From contig CANTUZ010000001.1 in the NCBI GenBank assembly GCA_947846985.1, positions 147,342,447 through 147,406,446 on the forward strand: a stretch of 64,000 nt of DNA, given 5' to 3'. Source of the DNA: Fratercula arctica (taxonomy: Eukaryota > Chordata > Aves > Charadriiformes > Alcidae). Of this stretch, positions 37,001 to 49,728 are shown one piece after another. The notes beneath the pieces were generated by a model, which had not been told where the DNA came from, did not search any database, and worked only from the letters and a program-made list of their open reading frames with translations. A program made the translations under genes and the position numbers. The number at the start of each line of letters is the position of its first letter. The first letter of the stretch is position 1.

Positions 37001-40000
37001 TCAAGTAATCTCAGCTCATATCATCCCACGGACTGAACGTGTGTTGATTTCATAATAGAAATGAAACATCTTGGCACTTCAGCTTTCCTCATGCAGCACT
37101 CCATCCCCAGTGCACAACAGTCAAATTATTGATGTAACAAGGAAAGAATACTATGATTTTTGTTAAGACCCATGATAACAGATCATCTGTGATTTCCCTC
37201 CCCCTTGCAGGTGAAGGAACAAAGTCACTCAGTTGTGTTTGTTCTTATAACAGTTGATTTACCTTTCTTGATATTAATATCAACAATTAATTGAAGGCTT
37301 ACAGGCCTGGTGGTGGTGTCGCTGATTAAATCCTGTACATTCCCTGTAGCGATGACATTGCAAATCACCAAGTTGGGCACGTGCAGCCCCAAGTACAGTT
37401 ATGGCATGGGAATGTTTGGGAGCAATACTGACCCACTGACCACCACTGGCAACATCTAGGAGACATTGTGAACCTAACCAAGGACATTTGCTCTTAGGAA
37501 AAGCAATTTCCTTCAGGAAAGAGGAATTAAGTTTTGGGTTTCTGCATACTCTGCAGTTCCTGCAGAACCAGGTCAGGAAGCATGCAGATGTCAAGGAACA
37601 GGATCTATGCACTGAGTTACAAACACTTCCAGAGTGGGTGGGCAGGGGGAGCGGCAGCAGAAGTAATTCCCCCCTCCTAGAGAGGAACAGGAACAAGGAT
37701 TAATATTCAGGAGGCATTTGCTCATTTGCAATGCCAGTCTTTAACTCCGTTTCTTGAAAGGAAAACTATTTAAAGTTATTTATCTTGGCAAGACTGGAAA
37801 GCTTTTCTTTTGTGTTTTGTTTTAAATCTCCCCAGCGCTTCCCCTTTCCTATTATTTATTCTGCATATGCCTAGAAACACTTATGTCAAACTGGCTCTTA
37901 ATTTTGCCTGGATGAAGCAGCACATGAGACAAGTAGCACAAGATCCAATATCTCCTCTCTTTTCTCTTACTGGACACAGCAGCAACTCTAATGTAGCGCT
38001 CCAGATCAGTGGAATTTAGGGAGGATAGCAGTCAAATTGAAGGTATGGATATCAGAGCATTTATTTTACCCTTCTTCAGAGTTGTCCCCAAATAGCTGCT
38101 GAGGATTTTTTTCCATGAACAGAGAGAGATACGTTAATACATTTTTCTATTCACTTTAAAGTGCTATGTATGAATAATAAAAGTATAGCAAAAGATATTT
38201 AACCTAAAGAGAACAGACTAATTCTAATTACACTGTGTCTAATTACAGACACAAAACGCCATTAAAGTATGGAGTGAAATCTGTTGCCCCAGCATCATAC
38301 CTCCTCAGATCAAAACCCTGGTTCTCTTGGAATTTTGGTCTTCAACAGTATGCATCACCATACTGCAGTTAGACCTAAAATTAGTAGGAGCTAAGTAGTA
38401 GCAAACTGAATAAAACATAATAAATCCTTTTAAGTGGTCAGTAGTTTTCAGTGATCAGGGGGGAAAAAAAAAAAATAATTCCTTTTTTTGGAAGTTGTAA
38501 CTTTGCCCACATAAGGAGACTGAGCTATGCTTGTGCAAAGCCAAGTACTATTACTGCACCCTCAACATCTTGTAACAACAGAGAGATAAGATGGTTATCT
38601 TATGTTTCCAGAAATCTCAGTCTTGTACTTGAGACCACAGCTCCTCAACAGGTTTTAATCAGATTCTGTTTTTCCCTCTACTGGCAGAGAAACTCAGGAA
38701 CATAAAGTTGGTTCAAGAACAACCTCTGTCTCTCCGGACAGTTGGATAAAAGTCAACTTTGCTCTATGTAACCGAGCCTGAACTCGAACCATTACCAAAA
38801 ACAATATAGATATATCTGTGGTTAAACACATCATGGGAGTAACTCAGTGATCAAGTAGCTGTACTGCAAAGTTCACCAGCACATTCATAGCTTTGCAGTG
38901 TAACAGACATGACAAAAAGAGAGCAACACACTCATTTATCAAGAAACAGCGCTTATTTAAATATATACACACATGTACCAAATAGTATATTTCTCTCTCT
39001 TTGCCCAAGTCCTGACTTCCCTGCAACGTTATCGATATACGATGTATGCTTATGAATCAGCGCTGGAACTTCATGCAACTGTTACAGAAATATATCTCAA
39101 ATGCTCCCGTGGCCTGTTTTAGGATGTGAAAGACAGAAACAAAATGGGTGAAAATATGATTCTTTCACATTTGGGAATAATTACCGAATAGTTTATATAT
39201 TCTGAATGAATCTTATGTAAGAGTCAACATGTTCAAACAACTAAAAATAGGTCTGAAAAAAACTTTGGTGAATAAATTCACAATACTTCTTTGGAGTTTT
39301 ATTCTTTAACCCATTAAAGACTTTACATGTTTTGCCTACTTCTTGCAGCTTTTATTTGCCTCTTTTTAACAGTCTGGAAAACACCAATATTTCTAAGGAT
39401 TTAAGTGGGATTGTAGGTAGAGATCTACACCTCAGTGCCTAATATGTAAATGAGAGATCATTTTCATTTACTTCAAAAAAACAAACAAAACTTACCACAA
39501 AAGTTAAACAAGTCCCATAAATTTGCAATTGGAGGAAGAAGAGGTATACATGATCTTCTATTTATTCTCTCATTAATGTATTGCTTGAGCAAATTAGAGA
39601 GCTGTACAGTTACAGCAAACTAGATTAGGAAGATACCTTTGGATATAAAACAATGTTTCTTGCCCAAGGAAACAGGTGTTACCATATCAAAACTCAAAAA
39701 GAAAAGCAAGACCAGAAGTGAAAAAGCTGTCAAAATCCAGACAAATGACACACATAAGTTAATGTAAAATTTTGGGTGGTCTTTGAAGCCTTTGTTTCTA
39801 GCTACATTGTTGTTGTTAGTCAAGAAAAGGAATCATATTACAAATACTCTTATAGGCGTGAGTGCATCTTATTTAGATGAAAATCTGAACAGTGACCAGA
39901 AACTGGAAGAAATAATTATTGCTTTAGATTGGTACAAGTTTCAATAGAGGATTCAACCACTGCCCTGGACACATTTTCTGGTCTTTTCCCAAATCCCTGT

Positions 40001-43000
40001 GCCATAACTCAAACAGAAGGGAAAAAAAAAAAAAAAAAAAAAAAAAAAAGGAAAGTAGTGAAGAAAACTACTGAGGCACAATGGATTCTCTGTAACTTGA
40101 TGTCATACATTGTGCATGGGCTCCTTTTCTAGAAGGTATGTTCTAGTTTAAACCTGACTTGATAGAGGAAATCACTCAGTGAAATTCTTCAGCCCATTAA
40201 TTCCAGAGGTCAGAGTAAATATTCTCAATGGGTCTTAATCTTTCACCTGTGAATATAAATAAAATAGACTAACAACCCCTCATACAACTCCAAGAGTTCG
40301 GAACATCTGTGATAGACCTGCATCTATTACCTCACCAGCAAGGAGGGGAAAAAAGAGGGGTTTACTCTACACACTGAAGAATAAGAAACCTAAAGAAGTC
40401 TGGCCAGCCAAGCTCCTTTACCTACTTGCTCCCTCCCCCTTTATACTGTTGCTACCTATAACAACAAAACATTACAATGAGAGTAAGTTTCTTAGAGAGC
40501 AGACCCAAACTAGAGAAAGTTTCACAAGAAAAAATATACAAATATATCTGAAAACCAGCAAGAGAGTTCGGACTGAAGGGGACAACGCTAATATGTTCAT
40601 TAAAGAAACAATAAAAGCCCTTCCTGCCTGCAAATCACTGCAATTCCCAAACAGCTTTAAGATGTAGCCTCACCTAGAGTTCCTCAAAGCAGACTACTCT
40701 CAAAGTGACAAAGGCATTAGTAGACCACACTCCTCATCTTCTCAGTTTCTATTTCTAGCCCCACCAGCAATGCTGGGAAGAGGAGGATTTATAGATATTC
40801 TCATAGTATCTTGCATGCTTTCAGATAAGTACTGTTCGTACAGAATTGATTTGCAGCATAGCCAAAAGTGAAAAAACCGTAGTGCAAGGGATTCATCTTC
40901 CTCCTAGAAAACAGCAATTGTACTGGATCAAAACTGGTGTGATGTAATGCCTAGACATAAGAGTTACCAGTGGTTTTTGAAAGAGAAGAAAGAATATTTT
41001 CTAGTAACTTATGTTAGTAGTAACACTTACTGCAGAATAAACAGCAGCTTTTACTTCAAAACATTTTAAATTACCTTACAAAACATATTTCCAGAAATCA
41101 TTGCCTTCTTCCTTGAAATATATCACTTCTGGGGTGCAAAGTGACTATAGTAAAGGGGATTATCTGTACGTACACAAGGAGCAGGTTCAAGACAGGCTGA
41201 GCTGCACATCAGCAGGAAGGAGGTCAATAACCTCACTAACATCATCTCCAAAACTACCTGAGATAATGAAAAGGCTGCGGTCACGGTTTAATCCTGTATG
41301 GAGCTAACCCATATACTACTCAGCTATCAAAAGACATGGGAAGAGACAACAAAGGCTATGGTAATTTTTTAATGCAAAGCACTAGATCTTGGCAGACAGC
41401 AATTTCCAGGACACATTCGTGGGGAAACAGGCTGATGTCCCCAGACATTTCATAAGGATTCTTGAAAAATATGCCCTTCCTAAGGGTAAAGACACTTTAG
41501 GAAGCTTAGGAAATTTCAATGTGTAGGAATACCTTAATTTATCAAAAACATCTTCCTCTTACATTATACTTCATTTTTCTTCACAAAAGTATTCATTTTA
41601 GAAACATATTATGAACAGCGGGAATAGAAGGGCGGTAAATTCAGGAAATGGAGCAACAAAAGCTTTATCATGCTGAGTGGGCAGAGGGGAACTGCAAGGT
41701 TCTCTGCTAAAAGAAGTCCAGGCCTGGGGACCTTCCCAGGAAGGGCATGCACTCAGAAAGAGGTCCTGATTCACAAAACCACTATCAGGAATGAATGCTG
41801 CATAGCATTTTAAGACTAGAAGTGAACACAATGTGCAGCAGTAACTTCACAAAATATCAAGCAGGGGACTTGACTTTCCTGAATTAGAATGTGGTTGGCA
41901 TCTATATACGGTATCACTGATGGCCAGAAACGCATCTCTACATATTATTAGGTCTCCAGCAACTCTACATGTCCAAACAGAAGAGATATGCTAATTTACT
42001 ATTAACTTAAAGCTGTCAAAAAGCTGTCACTGACACAGCTGTAGTCAATGCACTGAGAGGTGCACTAGGTATCCCTAGTGAAAAATTTGGAAATCGAGTT
42101 CTTATATAGTTTCTTATTCTGATTAATAGAACTGTTTGCCTGCCTGCATTCCCTGCAATAGACAGGCCAACACAGCTCTGCTTTGCCTACCTTCATGATG
42201 TACCTTAACTGTTCATGACAATTTCCGAACATTTTGAACATTTATTTGACATGTCCTGATGTTAATCTGAGGAGGGTTTGTAAGCCAAAGGGCACTTTCT
42301 GCTTGCATTTAAAATATTTATGAAAAGCAATTATTTTAGTCTGCTAAGGATGTGAACTTGGACAATTTATTCTGTTCAGCCATTACTATGCAACAGGGGA
42401 ATTCCTCTAAACAGAGAATTGAATGAAACAGGAATTAGGACTGCTTTATTCTACATGGCTAGAAATATCTTAAAACTAAAAAAGAAAAGTGTAAATATTT
42501 TGTTTTATACTAACTTACACTAGTATTTCTTTCACATACTTTTTTTTAATGCACCTTTGGACTTGACCCAAATTGTCCCTTAAATAGTCTTGTAAGGGGG
42601 CTCCTGTGAAGCTTCCATTGTCACCCTTCGTTAAGTATTTTCTTGCATAGCATCAGTGCAATTTCTGCCAGGGAAACATGTTTGTACATGCACGTTGATG
42701 GGACTCCTGATGAAAACTAGTAACTATATTGCCTGGATTAAATCCCTGGTTCTAAAAGCACTACCTTCACTATAGTTCCTGAAGCGGGAAGGCAGTAAAA
42801 TGTCTTGTCCTTGTTGCGTGGGCTGCAGATTGTCTGACCTAATTTCTTCATTCCCATTAATGCTCTTTAAATCCTCCCCGACACCTGGATGAGCCCTTTC
42901 ACTTGCCACTCATGCAAACTATAATCTTATGGTATCTGTGTAAGCTCATCCTCTCAGGCTTCTTGGCAAATCTTTTTCACTCATCTGAACACCTCCAGAG

Positions 43001-43380
43001 TAATATAAAAACATACGGAAAATCCACATGGATAACATGTGTGCATGTACACACAGCTTGCCAAAGATGCATTTCCAGGCTAAATCCTTCAGGTATAGGT
43101 CTGATGCTGTTAGCCTGAGTCATGATACCCAAGTCCATAGGACAATTTTCTATTGGGTTCTGCCAAAATTATGACAGGTCAAACTTATGGTCTCAATGAT
43201 AATATTGAACACCTTAGCTTGAATGGTTGTGCTGAGGTTTGAAATTAAGCCCAGCATAAACCAGACAGAAGAAAAAAAAAAAAAGAAAGAGACAAACCAT
43301 GATAAGCACTTCCACAGATACGCGAGGTGAGATTTCTCTCATACCCAGAAGGTGTACTGAAGTAGCACATTACATCAGTG
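34061..43380. other. Long AT-rich non-coding stretch
   Basis: Over 9 kb without a recognisable gene or mobile element. It contains T16 (34304-34319), a G-rich patch (35236-35257), A28 (40022-40049) and A13 (43272-43284). Open frames of up to 138 codons (for example 37280-37696, minus strand) show no domain, signal peptide or exon context. Very old repeats too decayed to recognise by eye may be present. Confidence 0.5.
40022..40049 (+). repeat. A28 homopolymer
   Basis: The longest homopolymer in the window, followed by GGAAAG. No retroposed gene could be recognised on its 5' side. Confidence 0.85.
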
Positions 43381-43800
43381 CTCCTCCTTAGCCAAACCCC
43401 AGCTCCTCGGGGTTTGTTCTGCACACCACCTTCCTGCCCTGGCAGGGGAAAGGGAGTAAAGCCTGTAATCTAAGTCTGCCGCCTGGGCAGTCTTTATGCT
43501 CTTGAAATAGGTGATATCATAATAAGAAAATCCTTCTATGAGCATGTAACCTAATAACAGTGTCTATTTCCGTCAAAGGCTTTATATTTGTCAGTTTTAG
43601 CTTGTGTGAAAGATTACTGTATCTCTTTTATAACACAGCCAATGTGGCTGATAAAGCAAACAACCTTTAAACATGTCTGGTAAATGCTCCTTGTCAATAG
43701 CGCAGCTCTCTGTGCTGACAGCTAGGGTAATTTCCCCTTCTCGCCTTCCTCGTCATTGTGGGTAATTGACATTAAGAATTTAGACGTGTCAACCAAGAGG
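43381..43800. promoter_or_regulatory. Structured, GC-richer block; candidate regulatory DNA
   Basis: Two neighbouring inverted repeats occur. CAAACCCC/GGGGTTTG lies at 43393-43416 with an 8-nt loop, and CCTGCC-CT-GGCAGG at 43433-43446. Further on, CAGCCA-ATG-TGGCTG lies at 43636-43650, and a TGACAG (MEIS-type) motif near 43717. No repeat family or exon is recognisable. The density of small palindromes is what suggests regulatory use, which remains an inference. Confidence 0.25.
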
Positions 43801-45144
43801 AAATAAGTGAGTTCAGAAAATTTGCAAATACAATCAAAATTCAACTTGCCTACATTACATTATCAACATTTTTCCTCCCAGCAACTAACATGTCTCTCTA
43901 CTCTCATTCCTTTCCTAGTTGCGAGATCACCATGTCATTCACAAGTCATTCACAAGAAGTATTGGCACATATTTTGGGCACCCTACTCAAAACATTAAAG
44001 ACTCAGCCTCTTTTCTCTAAGTTCAGAGGAGCCAAGTTGCATGAGCCTTATTTATACATCCCAAAAATCTTCCGAGAACAAAATAAACTGACATTCCTCT
44101 TCCCAGCTTTGCTGCAGCAAAAATACTGGGCTCCCTAGCTATTTAGAAGTGCAGATTCATGGGTTGCTAGCTTACTTAAATACCTGTCCTCAGATTGGTT
44201 TATTCATCTTCTCTGAGCTGTGCCGCAGAACAACACTTAAAAGACCTAAAAATAATTTCTTCTCTTTCTTTCCACTTTCTCTGCTTCCCATGCACATAGA
44301 CCACCATGCCAGTCAGAAAGGATAAGGGTAATTGAATGTTGTATTTGCATACTGAAGCACCCATATTTTGGGCAATCGTTTCTATAAACTCAAAAGCAAG
44401 CTCCTATTTCACTAAACACTATTTCACTAGGGAAATAAGGATTACTTGGTGAAAAGCGTCCACAGGGTTCATTGTACAAGTTGCTGGAGTGAAGGATCTT
44501 ATCACCACCTGGCATAGAGAGTATTGACAATGACAAAGCAAATAAATGCATAAGCTTTTAATTTGTCAAAGATTTACCTTTAAGTACATCTTTATTTCTA
44601 CATGGATGAGTACCTAATGTCTCAGACACCCGGGACTGACAACACTAGTCCCAACCTTTTAACACTGGACTTGGAATGATTTCTTCATCTATTTGCCAAG
44701 AAACTATTGCCATTTTTTGGATGCTTCACATACAGACAAGTGCCAGTTTTATCACCAACAAATAAATCAGGTGAGACAAATGGGGTAGCTCAACGTAATC
44801 TAATCTTGATGACAAAAAAGGAGTTTGCCTATTCATTTGTATTTGTGATGCCTTAGCTTTCACCAGGACACACACATTTGTATATGTACCCACACAGAGG
44901 CACAGCCACACACGCAGTTGCAGGTTGTTAAGCTGCTTGTAACACCTGAGACATACAAGTCCTATTAGTGGGTCATTCATGCCAAGCTTTCTTTCCCCTA
45001 ACACAGCCAACACTCAGTTATCTCACCAGGATTATCTCCGCATTAAATTACGGTAGTTGTCCTCTGCAATGTCTCCAGCTCACTACTGCATATTTTTGAC
45101 ACTGTATTTCTGAAGTCTGCAGTGGCTAGAGTTTCACTTCTTTG
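43801..45144. other. Non-coding stretch with small duplications
   Basis: Apart from an 11-bp tandem duplication (43934-43955, unit GTCATTCACAA) and an 11-bp repeat CTATTTCACTA at 44404-44414 and 44419-44429, I see nothing that can be named. Confidence 0.55.
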
Positions 45145-45350
45145 AATCACACACACAGAGAATGGTAGGGGTGGGAAGGGACCGTCAGAGATCATCTAGT
45201 CCAACCCCCCTGCCAAAGCAGGTTCACCTGGTTGCACAGGAACCAGGTGAGTTTTTAGTATCTCCAGAAAAGGAGACCCCACAATCTCTTCGGGCAGCCT
45301 GTCCCAGTGCTCCGTCACCCTCAAAGTAAAGAAGTTTTTCCTCATTTTTT
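45145..45350 (-). mobile_element. CR1 LINE, 3'-end fragment
   Basis: Read on the plus strand this is an inverted CR1 3' end: 'agaatggtaggggtgggaag', 'ggaccgtcagagatcatcta' and 'gtccaacccccctgccaaag', then 'gagaccccacaatctcttcg' and 'ggcagcctgtcccagtgctc', up to 'aagtttttcctcat'. The bases from about 45245 upward correspond to the C-terminal codons of ORF2, now out of frame. About 200 bases survive. Its subtype appears to differ from the copy at 58.6 kb, judging by the 3' UTR. Confidence 0.92.
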
Positions 45351-47450
45351 ATTCCTTTACTTTCCCTCAAGGTAAATATGTCTTTCCTTATGTTTTCCTT
45401 ATGCACTATAGTTTGATATTATCTGCCACCTGCTTCTGTCTCCTGAATATTAGTGTTTATGTATTTTACAAATGTTACTTCTATTATTAGCTCCATTTTC
45501 TACTATAAAACATGCATTATATTAAAGATGGCACTGCTGTTAGCAGCCAGTAATTCTGTGAGCTCATTTGGACTGTACTGCAGAGGTATCCAAAGCCATT
45601 TCTGAGATCCCTCCTTTGCCTGGCTGGACAGGGCGCACCGAAGGACACGCTGCCACAGGACACAGAACTCCTGCTTCACAGAGCCCGAAATAAAGCATAT
45701 CACTTCTCTGCCTATGGTCACTACTATAAAAGGAAGGGAGACACTGAGAGATTTAGCAGAGCTAAGTCCATTTTTAACTAGCCAATGTAGTGTTTCTTAT
45801 AGCTAGAAAATTCCGCATCAATGAAGCCAAAATTTTTCATAGAAGAGGGCTGGTTCCAAATGGATGGATTTTTAGGGCCTGGGTGCAATTTATATGTCCT
45901 TGTATTTATTTGGGAAGCCATTTAATAAGTTTTTAATAGATCAAAGTGAAAGATCTCCAGGATGCATTTAATTTTATTCTGACAAGGAAGTTAAAGGAGT
46001 TACCTCTTTGGTGCTGAAACTAAAAAGTTCAGGTAGCCTGTAGCAAAGTCAATTTAGAAATTCACAGAAATTAATATTGACTCATCCCAAACAACTAACT
46101 AGGTTTTAATCAGTTGTAAGAACCCCTATACAGAATGTACAGATGACAGAAATATAGCAGACCTCCACAGTTTTCCAAAAGTTACATATTAACATGTCTT
46201 ATAACAAACACACATCCCTCCCTGCCAAAAAAAGAAAAACCCTTATCAGCTATAACTGGTATTAGAAGTGGTAGCGCTTTAGGCTTATATGTATTCTGAT
46301 TACACATTATCAAATATATTAAACAAAAATCAGTAGGCTCTTTCACAAGAGTACTGCAGAGAAAAAAAGATGTCAGTATTTTTTGTTAAGTGTATGCATA
46401 AATATACATTTGGATGAGGTATTACTGAATACACAAAGATGATTCTGAACATTTTTAGATATTAAAATAGGATTAAAAGAGAAAAATCTTTTCAGAAATT
46501 CTGGCTCAATTAAGTTCAGCGTCATTCATTTCAGAGGCAGGGGTCATGCTACAACTGGGATCAATGAAGACGAAAAAAAATCAAGAAAAAACATACTCAA
46601 GAGAAATGGGAGGGAAAAAAAAAAAAGAAATTTTAAGAAGTTCACCATTTAGGGTGGGACCTCACAGACAGAATTCAAATACATTTAAGTAGGAAGACAC
46701 TAAACGAACTGCAGTAACTGGTATATCATAGACACAATTCATGGGATGTGTTACCAAGGAGATAATGTTAATAGGGAAGAAGCAAGAGAGTAGGAGTGGA
46801 AATAAATAACTATTCTTTATGCCTTTAGTGTCAATTGTGTTCGCGTATATGGAAGGATAAATAATCTATTTAAAAAAAGAAGTGAAAAGCATAGCTCTAT
46901 TTTAAATATAGTTGCTGAAAAGCTAAAGCTTTAACTCAGCATAAGGGTTTTTCAAAGAAATCAGCTCAGGCAGGGGGGTTGGTTGTTGTTTTTTTCCTGA
47001 ATACCCTTCATTTATGAGAAGATGGGTACAAATGGTTGAACAACAAGCAATTTCTGGCAAAAATAATGGATGCACCAAGCTCCAAGTACTTCCTCATGTC
47101 CCCAAAAAGTGACAGCTATAGTATTAGTGTCCTCAGTCTGAGGATTTTCTAAATGATCAGCAGCTTTAGATATACTCTCAGCATAGAAAGCCCTCATGCT
47201 GCAGCAAGGACACCCTAATCTTTCTCAGTTCTGGCAACTAATTATTAAACTACTATATTTATTGAAAGACAGACTAAAATGAAATGGCCTATTGAAAGCT
47301 GTCTGTTTAGAGATATTTCATCTTCAAATGAATACGCTCCTTTTTTTTTGTACAGAAATTACCAGTAATGATATAGATTTAGGAAGGATTTCTCATCCAA
47401 TAGGTGGTGCTAGCAACTTCCTGTTATCTAAATAGCTGACATAAGTATTT

Positions 47451-47530
47451 AAAAAAAAAAAAAAAGAAGAAAAAAACAGCAAAAAAAAAAAAAACCAAAA
47501 CAAAATACCCACAAAGCAGAACCAAACCAA
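47451..47530 (+). repeat. A-rich low-complexity tract
   Basis: A15 (47451-47465) and A14 (47481-47494) runs are joined by AAGAAG-type bases and followed by CCAAAAC-type A/C units. Confidence 0.85.
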
Positions 47531-49709
47531 ATATTCTGTCAATACCGGGTTTCTAAACTACGCTTATCTTTAAAATACCTTAGAATTGTTACTTTCCTTT
47601 GAAATGATCAAGTTTCTTTAATTTAAAAATTTCTTTGATGTTTTCAGCAAAAATGCATCTGATATAACTTCAGCTTGTGTGTGGCTGCATGCATGTATTC
47701 CAGTGAACAGCTATTCTACTTTCAAAGTTCTGCTGCTATTTCATGTGCCCATCATTCCTTAAAGTGAAAGGGAATTTGATACTACTACAAATTTGATCTC
47801 TAGCCTGCTAAAATGATATTATATTCTCTCTTTCAAGTCACCAGATTTTTTCTAATCTTCCAATTGTAACACTACTGAAACAGGAACTGGCTTCTTGGGG
47901 AATGCATGGAATGGCAAAAACTAGTATCCAATTCAATGATTTTTAGATGTCTTATCATTTTGTTCATCTTTCCTCCAAGAAACAAAAGGTACATATATTT
48001 ATTTAGGTATGAGACCAAGTCATAGAATCTCAGAATGGTTCTAGTCTAAATCCTAGTCTAAGGTACATCTTCATGTAAACTATGTACAAGTGAAGAAACT
48101 AACTCTGATTTGCATTAAAGGAGAAAGAGGGGCAAAACAATTAGAGTTGGGGAAGTTAGATGTAGAACCAGTTTTGTGGCAAAATACTCTGTGAATGATT
48201 GGATTAAAACAGACAAACAAAAAAATCCCAAAGCACAACACCCTGAGAGTTGAAATAATAAAGAAAAAAAAAAAAAATGTCAAAATACTTATCTGTTCAG
48301 AATAGACTAATTCAGCTCATCATTAAATTAATAAAAAAATTAATTTAAAAAAATATCAAGCCTACAATACATATAATGCAATATTTTAGAATAAAAAAGG
48401 TTCAAATTTAGAGGAAGTCCGAAAAACTGTGAGTTTTTTGTTGTTTTACCTAGTTGTTATTAACCATACATAAAACTACATTCTTCATATTTTTGCTTGT
48501 TTTCATAATTTTTCCAACATCAGTTTGACACTTAAGTACAACTTCCCAGAGGTCAGTGGAGTTATTTGTCTCTGTGACTAAACTATAGCCTTCAGTCTCT
48601 AAATTTATGCACTAAATTGTTATTTCTCAAATCTTTCATTATGAAACATGGAAAATTCCTGAATTTTCTTAGGTACTCAGTAAATGAACAACACTAAAAC
48701 AAAAGCAAGTATAATGCATCACGCAGAGTACTTTGTTCATTTATTTTCCACGTCATTTATAGTGTTAGTTATTTATAATATTTCATAATGCAATAGTAAA
48801 TGTCCTTTGGCATATTTCTAAAAGCAATGAAGCCTTAAGTAATAAAAAATCCTCACTGCAGCATTCTGCTATTATATTTTTCCTAAAGGTAGCAAGGAAG
48901 GCATAATTTTTTCTGTTGGCAAATTAGCGCAAGGTGTATTAGTGAGGTTCCTTGCATCTTCTAAGAGCACTCTGGCTTCCAAACTGCTTTGGATTCAACA
49001 GTTTCTGAGTATCCTTGAATCATTAGCATCACAACACATCCCGATAAGCAGGGAAGAGACAAAAAAAAAAGAATTAAAAAAAAAAAAATAAAAATCATTA
49101 TTTCACCCATTGCTGAAGCCCTCCCCACCTGAATTCAGAAAGAAGAGAGTATTTGTAACAATACCAAAAGACAGTATGTGAAGCTTGTATCCAACCAAAA
49201 GAGTGAGTTAGGAAAGAGGAATGCAGTTCCTAAAGTTAGAGTGGTTAACATCCCAAATTTTACAAATAAGTGCGATTCATGATCGTGAACAGGTTGAACG
49301 CTTTAGCTTTCAAGCTACTCTTCATAAAGCTTAATGCCAATATCTAAGCACAGGCTGATATCCAAAGGGGAAGTCCTGCCTGCTTAGCTCCTGATTCCCA
49401 GCCACGCGTGCCCAGACCCTTCCCATTCACCAGAGCAGGGATTAGTTCTGCTGAAAACAAGTCATAGCTCCCCTACAAGTTTAGTTTTCACCCTGACCTG
49501 ACTTCACCACAGAGCTGCAAAAGCAGTACATGCAGGCACAAGAGATGTGTCAGAAATATAGTCAGAGGCAAGGAAAAGGCACACGTACGTCTTTGGTGAG
49601 GACCACAAATGGTCATTGACCCACATTTTTGTTTTTATTTGTCTGTTATCCTCAAACAAAACCAAACCCCTGCAACATTCAATCTCTCCATACCCCCAAC
49701 ATCATGAGC

Positions 49710-49728
49710 TTTATTTATTTATTTATTT
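49710..49728 (+). repeat. (TTTA)n microsatellite
   Basis: Nineteen bases of perfect TTTA tetranucleotide repeat, nearly five units. Confidence 0.9.

Noticed and set aside
37280..37696. 138-codon open frame on the minus strand
   Set aside because: No recognisable domain, signal or splice context; its length is unremarkable for six frames over 64 kb.
38770..38800. Minus-strand GGTTCGAGTTC resembling a tRNA T-arm
   Set aside because: No acceptor stem, D-arm or A-box at the expected distance.
48020..48060. CATAGAATCTCAGAATGG as an inverted CR1 tail
   Set aside because: Similarity ends within about 20 bases and lacks the diagnostic GGTTGGAAGGGACC-type block.
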